The notes below the pieces were generated by a model, which was not told the origin of the DNA, did no database searches, and saw nothing but the letters and a program-made list of their open reading frames with translations. A DNA stretch of 64,000 nucleotides from Oryzias latipes (lineage: Eukaryota > Chordata > Actinopteri > Beloniformes > Adrianichthyidae), in NCBI RefSeq assembly GCF_002234675.1, contig NC_019873.2, forward strand, positions 12,468,735 to 12,532,734. Direction: 5' to 3'. The translations under genes were made by a program, and so were the position numbers. Of the stretch, positions 58,627-64,000 are shown in pieces (within the stretch, counting starts at the first letter, position 1; the number at the start of each line of letters is the position of its first letter).

Positions 58627-58829
58627 CCCTTGTGCTATCCAATGACCCCACCCTTACATGGACGTGTTCTCCCCACAATGACAAAGGTGGATAAAGGTGG
58701 AAAGATTTCATGTAATCCATGGACACCAGTGAAGATCACAAATCATTGAGGAAAAAAGGTTCAGCGCACTGTCTAGTGGGTCTAGATGACCCAACTCCCA
58801 ATGTTAAAGTGCCTAGGATAGCACAAGGG
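58627..58829 (-). mobile_element. piggyBac-like MITE, copy C, between ninl and gins1
   Basis: A 203-bp copy, inverted relative to copies A and B, with near-perfect 17-bp ends cccttgtgctatcc / ggatagcacaaggg and TTAA on both sides (58623-58626, 58830-58833). It sits in the roughly 500-bp gap between the ninl and gins1 poly(A) signals. Confidence 0.85.
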
Positions 58830-59082
58830 TTAAAAGATTGGGGGGAAAAAAAAACATGACTGAGTCACGTGATTTTGTGACATCCCTGCTGACCTGCCCC
58901 ACTCTGAATACAGTGACATTCTTCTGTTAAAACTACTTTCCAAACCGTTGTTTCAGCACCAAATGTAGCTTCAACTAAAGTTTGATATCTGCTGATTTTC
59001 TTCACTATTCAGGTAAAATGATTAAAATGCATCAAGATTTTTAATTTTTTTTTGCACTGCAAAAAATAAGTCGCAAGATTGG

Positions 59083-59101
59083 TTTATTAAAGTGATTTAT
59101 T
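59083..59101 (-). terminator. gins1 poly(A) signals
   Basis: Two AATAAA hexamers on the minus strand, at 59101-59096 and 59088-59083, lie about 55-72 nt past the gins1 stop codon. This gives a very short 3'UTR and leaves roughly 500 bp between the ninl and gins1 transcript ends. Confidence 0.55.
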
Positions 59102-59154
59102 ACAACATAGGACAGTTGGTTCTTTGAAGGGGTGTCTACAAAGCCCCGCCCACT

Positions 59155-61659
59155 TTAGGACAGCACATGCTCCAGGACGCCCTGACGAATCAGATGCTCA
59201 CATTTCCAGCGCGGCAGGAAGTGCTGTAGAGAAACACGAAGTCAGAACATTTAAGGGATTCTAATTTTACTCAAATCCAGGGGGACTTCTTCCTGTCTCA
59301 CCTGGCTGTTCTTCTTCAGCAGGATAATCGTCCCGTCATCAATTTCAAACTCGCCATGGTCCTTAATGCACCTCACCTGCAAGTATAGGTGTCAGGATGA
59401 TGTCAACACTATGAGGCGGGGCTTTGGGTTAGAGGTCTCACCTGAATATACAGACTCTTTGGGGGCTTCATGTCCTGTGTTATGTCGAGACCCTCCCCTC
59501 CCCCGATGGAGCGCATGAAGGAGGCCAGAGACTTCTTATACTGACTGAACCACTCCACCTGTCACACATGGAGACAGCTGTTACAGCTGCCAACAGGTGA
59601 AACCTGCAGGAAGTGATGTCACACTGACCTCCTCTGCACACATGTGAAAGCGGACGTTTGCCGGCAACACGCTGCCGTACTCCCAGCGGAGTGCTCTGAT
59701 CCTCAGCAGCCGGTCATAACTAGACAACAGACAAACATCAACAACACCAGTCATGTGATCTAACCTGTTCTGACTGTGGGCGGGGTTACAGGTAGGCGGT
59801 GACACAGCGCTGGTTTCGGAGCAGGCAGCTGTGTCGGAGCTTGATGGAGGGGATGAAATCGGAGCGCCCCGCCTTCGCCTCGTTCCTGAAAACAGACAAT
59901 CCATTGATGTTTCTGGGTTCTGACCCGATTAGACAGATCAGCTTTAGTCTGATTTTTCATGTATCCACAGACCAATATAATTGTGTCATTGATTATTACA
60001 TAATTACACGGATATTGTTTGCTCTGTCCTCCACAGACATACACTGCAAAAACAAGCCCTCTAAGTAAAAAATTCTTAAAATTAGAATTTTTTTGTCTTG
60101 CTTTTTCATGAAACAAGGTATTTTTACTTTCTTAAGATTACGTTTTTGCTGTTTGCACACTTACCACTGGTTTTAGACCCAAAGATCAGAGGTCAGTGAA
60201 TTTGGATCATCAATGTTAAAGCCTTCCTTTTGACATTTGAGGCAATTAGATTTTTCTTTAGTTTGTAAGTAAAAAATGTTTGTTCTGTTTCTGGATCAGA
60301 ACGGAGAACAAGCACACAAAACCATCAAAACCTTGTGTGTGGGGACTCACACGTCAGCCTGGTTCTGGTCATACAGAGACTCCATCTCCTGTAGAACCTG
60401 CCGGAGTCCATCCTCCTAAAAAATACACGGAGCCACAGTTTAAAGTTCTGCAACATAGAACCCTAAAGACAGTTTTTGAGAACAATGACATGAGGCTGCA
60501 CTACTTTTCATCCCTTCCTGCATATAGGTTTTTAAAACTCTTTGGTGTAAACGCCACTTGCGAAAAATATCTGTGAAGCATGGAGGTGGAAGCATCATGC
60601 TTTAGGGCTGCTTTTCTGCAAAGAGGACAGGATGACTGACAGGTATCAAGGAAAGAATGAATGGGGCATTGAATGGTAAGATTTGGGGCAAAAGTGAGGG
60701 CACTGGGGATGAAAGATGGCTGGATCTACCAGCAGGAAACTGATCCCAAACACATCCCCATGGCAACGAAGGGGTGGCTACATAAAAAGCAAGGTTCTGA
60801 AGTGGTTTAGTCAGTCTCTGGACCTCAATTCAATAAAGAGAATCTGTGGAGGGACTTCATCCTAGATCCTAAGATCTACATGGAGGAGTGACCCAAATAA
60901 CAGCCGCAGTGCAAATCTGGTAGAGATCTACAGATAACCTTTGACGCCGGTGATTGACAACCGGGTTGCATTACAAAGTTTTGACGTCAATTATAGTTTT
61001 GACCAAATATTTATTTTTTACACCTTTATAAAAAACATTATTTTGCATTTGATGCAGCCTCTAGTTCCATTTATAAGGAGTTTTTCATCTCAATGGGAAT
61101 TTCCAAGTTAATAAAACAAACAAATCATTTACCAAACATACATTTTCCTTTTTTTGAAAAAAAAAATTAAGTGAAGAAGTTTGTGATCAATAGAGTCAAA
61201 TCAGAAATGTAAAGCAGCTGTCTGACTGGAAGAAACAGCCTCAGAGTAAACTCGAGCAAAAAGCCTCATGGGGTGGTTGTGGTGCTGAGGCAGAGCGTCC
61301 TCTGACCGCAAAGTCTCAGGTTCGGTTCCCACTTTGCCGGCCCAGGTGTCCGAAGCTTGGACAAGACACTAAACTCCACTTTGCTCCTGATGTACTCTGC
61401 CAGTGGGACTAATGAATATAAAACGTTTTGGTATAAAAATCGCTATTTAGAAAAATACGCCATTTGTATGTAGCTTGCTTGTTTAGTTTACAGGAAGTGT
61501 GTTGTGTGTATCAAGGGCTTAGATCTGATACGAGCCCAGCTTTCAACAGAGTCCCGCCGCGGCTCGAGCCGCCTCACTCACGTTAAAGGCGGGCAGCTGT
61601 CCATCGCTCAGCCGCTGCAGCTCCCGGACCAATTCGACGGCTTTCTCACAGAACATCAT
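59155..61659 (-). CDS. gins1: GINS complex subunit 1 (PSF1)
   Basis: GINS1/PSF1 is one of four GINS subunits that, with CDC45 and MCM2-7, form the CMG helicase at replication forks in the nucleus. Seven coding exons on the minus strand: 61582-61659 (start), 60351-60415, 59790-59885, 59629-59719, 59442-59558, 59302-59376 and 59155-59223 (stop). Every junction is GT-AG and in phase. The protein is 195 residues from the second ATG ([14 protein letters not shown]) or 196 from the first of two tandem ATGs; human is 196. Family blocks include [39 protein letters not shown] and the C-terminal [21 protein letters not shown], the conserved PSF1 B-domain end. It is tail-to-tail with ninl. Confidence 0.96.
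60440..61100 (+). mobile_element. decayed Tc1/mariner transposase in gins1 intron 1
   Basis: Broken plus-strand frames read KHGGGSIML(stop)GCFSAKRTG, then after frame shifts [20 protein letters not shown] and [11 protein letters not shown]. This is the recognisable order of a Tc1/mariner catalytic core with many stops. It lies antisense to gins1 between exons 1 and 2. Inactive. Confidence 0.75.
61265..61440 (+). repeat. tRNA-like SINE fragment in gins1 intron 1
   Basis: Contains gtgctgaggcagagcgtcctctgaccgcaaagtctcaggttcggttccc (A and B box-like), then ggtgtccgaagcttggacaagacactaaactcc. Antisense to gins1. Confidence 0.5.
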
Positions 61660-61875
61660 CAAACCGAATCGCCACACACGAACCCGAGCCCTTACCGGCG
61701 CTGAACAGTGGCTTTCGCGGGAAAAGTTATGTTTTGGTCACGTGGCTACGTGACATGAAATGATGGAGGCCGGCTTGGGACAAAATCCAAAGTGGTAGAA
61801 TTGGGAAGGCGCTGTTTGCGAGACGGTCCGGCGACCTCCACGCTTTCCTCCGACGTAACAACGTGAGTTTTTTTT
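61660..61875 (-). promoter_or_regulatory. gins1 CpG-rich promoter, possibly bidirectional
   Basis: The DNA upstream of the gins1 start is rich in CpG (ctttcgcggg, gtccggcgacc, ctccgacgtaac). On the plus strand it contains an exon-like stretch ending in the donor CAAC|gtgagt near 61863, so divergent transcription away from gins1 is possible. The only plus-strand ATG seen (61761) opens just 12 codons. No coding gene follows in the remaining 2 kb. Confidence 0.4.
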
Positions 61876-62065
61876 ATTATTATTATTTTTGTGTAAATGA
61901 ATGTTAAATCGTTTCCAGTTGGACTTCCGGTCTGCTGACTGACAGGCGATAGACCAAACCCATCGAGCTCATCGCCTCGCGGGTTGTTTTCTCTGATCTC
62001 TTGCCGATTCAAACTAATGCTGTGTTCAATTACTTCCAGAGAGAAGTGCGGCCTTTCATCAGTTC

Positions 62066-62440
62066 ATGGGGGTATTCCAGGAAACATGTTTAAACTACCC
62101 TGGCTGTATCCCTGAACTCTGGCTGAAATCCGCCTGAACTTGCTTACTCTGGGTATGTCGGTTCCAAAAGACCGGATATGAATTGGCGTAATTACGCTCG
62201 ACTTGGTAACCCTGGGTTAATGCGCATGCACGGCGAGTACATAAAGACATTCTCAATGGATCGCCGAATTCAGGAGTCACCATGGAAACGCGTGGAGAAA
62301 AAAAGAGAAAGGGAGTCTGAGATTTTAATGACGGCATATGAAGATTATACGCCCATAAAAATATCAATACGGCTGCATCAGCAAAAGAACGAGTTTCTGC
62401 TAAATAACGGACAAGGTAAACGCATCAGTTTCTCATTTCT
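62066..62440 (+). mobile_element. PIF/Harbinger-like fragment with a Myb-like frame
   Basis: Begins with ggggtattccaggaa, a typical Harbinger end. The frame from about 62256 reads MDRRIQESPWKRVEKKRERE then EILMTAYEDYTPI, like the N-terminus of the Myb/SANT-type protein of Harbinger elements. The right end is not found. Confidence 0.5.
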
Positions 62441-62459
62441 ATTGTCATTATGCCGCACA

Positions 62460-63040
62460 TCTGAGGGTGTCGCTATAGCCATTGTACAGAGGGTATAAAA
62501 GGAAGTTGATGTGTGGTTGCCATGGTACTAGCTTCCTGTGAGAAAGCCGGTTAGCTCAGAGAGCAGCGTTAGTTGGCTCGAGCCGAGAGTGTGGATCACG
62601 GCAGAGGTAGATCGTGTTTTTTCGGGGGTTTACAGACTGGGCGTGAGGTTTTGGAATACTGTGCCCTGCTGTCCCGTTTTAGTTTTTTTTTTTTTTGGTT
62701 TTGTGTTTTGTTTATCCGCTCCTCACGGAGCTCACCCGGCATGATTGACTAATCAAGTGAAGTGCAGGAGAGGACTACTTCTTTTATTTTGTTGTCATAT
62801 CTTTGTTAAAGTCACTTCCTCTCATTTATACTGGACATTGTTTTATAAGTGCCGTATCTGACCGAGTGGGCTGTGCATCAGAGTGTTCTGGCATGTTTGA
62901 ATTTTTTTATTATTGTTTTTTTTTTTTTTTTTACATCGATTGTGATTTTCTTTTATGCACGTTTGCTATGGTGTCATCGGTATGGTATCGTACTGCAAAG
63001 AATGATCCTGTGTTAATAAAACTCTGACTTGCTTCACAGC
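62460..63040 (+). other. LTR-like segment (possible solo LTR)
   Basis: A TG-starting stretch has a TATA box (gggtataaaagg near 62493), T-rich sequence and an AATAAAACTC poly(A)-like signal at about 63015, and may end ...ttcaca. It is laid out like an LTR, but no clear target duplication was found. A small promoter with its own terminator is an alternative. Confidence 0.3.
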
Positions 63041-63550
63041 GGTTATCAGTTTTTACTCGGTGCAACATTTATATAACTTATCCAACTTAAATTAATTCTT
63101 TCAATTGGTAACAAGTAATTGAGTTAAATTTATTCAACCTAATTTCTTACGTCTACCCAACTCAAAATATTTTTTTACAAATCATATTTATATAACTAAG
63201 TCATTTTACTCCAATTCAATTAAATGTTTTTCCATCTTTATTGTCTTTCTTGAACTCTCATGTCTAAGTTTAAACCTGCAGATATTCTCATTTTAGAACA
63301 ATGAAATGATTGAAGCAAAATTGAATTGTATCATGACACGATATTTTTTACAATTTCTCTGACTTTGACATTACATCACCGGGGCTTCTAAATAAACTCC
63401 TCTTCCTCCCTCTCACTAATAGTGCAGAAAGAATTGCACTTAACAGGACAAATAACTCGACAAAACACAGTAAAAAAGCTACAACTAAACACATTTGGTC
63501 AAAAACCCACACTCAAACCCAAATCCATGATATCCCACAATTACTTGCGC
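63040..63550. other. no gene recognised
   Basis: AT-rich sequence with aacttatccaacttaaatt-like repetitive motifs; probably old repeat. Confidence 0.4.
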
Positions 63551-64000
63551 TGCCGATCTAACAGCAGCACCAAAATTACACCTACTTAATTGAATTAATT
63601 TAAATGAAGGTAAAATAGCTGTAACTGTGTAAGTTTTAAGCTGACTTAACTGAAAAAAGATTTATCTTAACTGAAGCAAATTAAGTTGGAGCATTGTAAA
63701 AAAAAAAAAAAAGTTTATCTTTCCAACATAAGTGGTCTTATCACCCTCTCACAGTGGATAAAGTATTATCTGAGCTTCTTCATCCACTAAATCGTCTTCA
63801 AATGGACACGTCATGCTCCTTCACCTCTCTGAAAACAAACTAACCTTCAACTAAACCTGCTCCAGACCAGGTTATGTTCAGAGCATGAGTTGCTATGGCA
63901 ACTTGACATACCCTGAAACATACCTCCGTTTTTGGAACCCAAAGCTGAGGTTATCCACTTCCTTAGCCTCGAACTTACCGTGGGAGCTAGCATAACCTGC
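63551..64000 (+). repeat. dispersed repeat, copy 2, runs off window
   Basis: Same family and orientation as 47460-47885, with small indels; continues past the window end. Confidence 0.75.

Noticed and set aside
62178..62498. 106-codon frame as a host Myb gene
   Set aside because: Bounded on the left by a Harbinger-type end and lacks the rest of a Myb protein; treated as transposon-derived.

Overview
The window is vertebrate nuclear DNA, almost certainly from a ray-finned (teleost) fish. Three intron-containing protein genes can be read with GT-AG exon joins: a gamma-type synuclein, ninein-like (ninl) and the GINS complex subunit gins1. The rest is AT-rich and full of short DNA transposons, SINEs, LINE fragments and microsatellites of the kind common in fish genomes. 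I see no bacterial operons, CRISPR arrays or rRNA.

Layout. 1-13,995: repeat-rich sequence without a gene I can identify. It holds the tail of an L1-type LINE, SINE and MITE copies, a 964-bp TIR transposon, diverged duplicated segments with exon-like minus-strand pieces, and a GATA microsatellite. 13,996-14,201 (minus): one isolated signal-peptide first exon with a good splice donor. 14,399-15,972: a hAT element with a perfect 8-bp target duplication, carrying an uninterrupted (CTG)49 tract and a G28 tract. 16,000-22,400: more SINEs and MITEs. 22,491-32,540 (plus): gamma-synuclein, with a very short C-terminal tail and a 3'UTR intron holding a second copy of the TIR transposon and an antisense LINE. 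32,540-39,130: intergenic, with a decayed Ty3/Gypsy pol region and a 5'-truncated L2-like LINE. 39,130-58,600 (plus): ninl, one 5'UTR exon and 30 coding exons, about 1,680 residues, with EF-hand-like segments followed by a very long coiled coil. 59,083-61,700 (minus): gins1, seven coding exons, 195-196 residues, with a decayed Tc1/mariner copy in intron 1. 61,700-64,000: CpG-rich upstream DNA, a Harbinger-type fragment, an LTR-like segment and a dispersed repeat that runs off the window.

The genes work separately: synuclein is a membrane-binding neuronal protein, ninl a centrosomal and dynein-adaptor coiled-coil protein, and GINS1 a core part of the CMG replicative helicase. The tail-to-tail ninl-gins1 pair matches, from memory, the human NINL-GINS1 arrangement on chromosome 20, which supports both names. 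No wholly new system was found. The points most worth checking are the ninl exon 22/23 reading-frame conflict, the CTG expansion inside a hAT element, the orphan signal-peptide exon head-to-head with synuclein, and the reduced synuclein tail.
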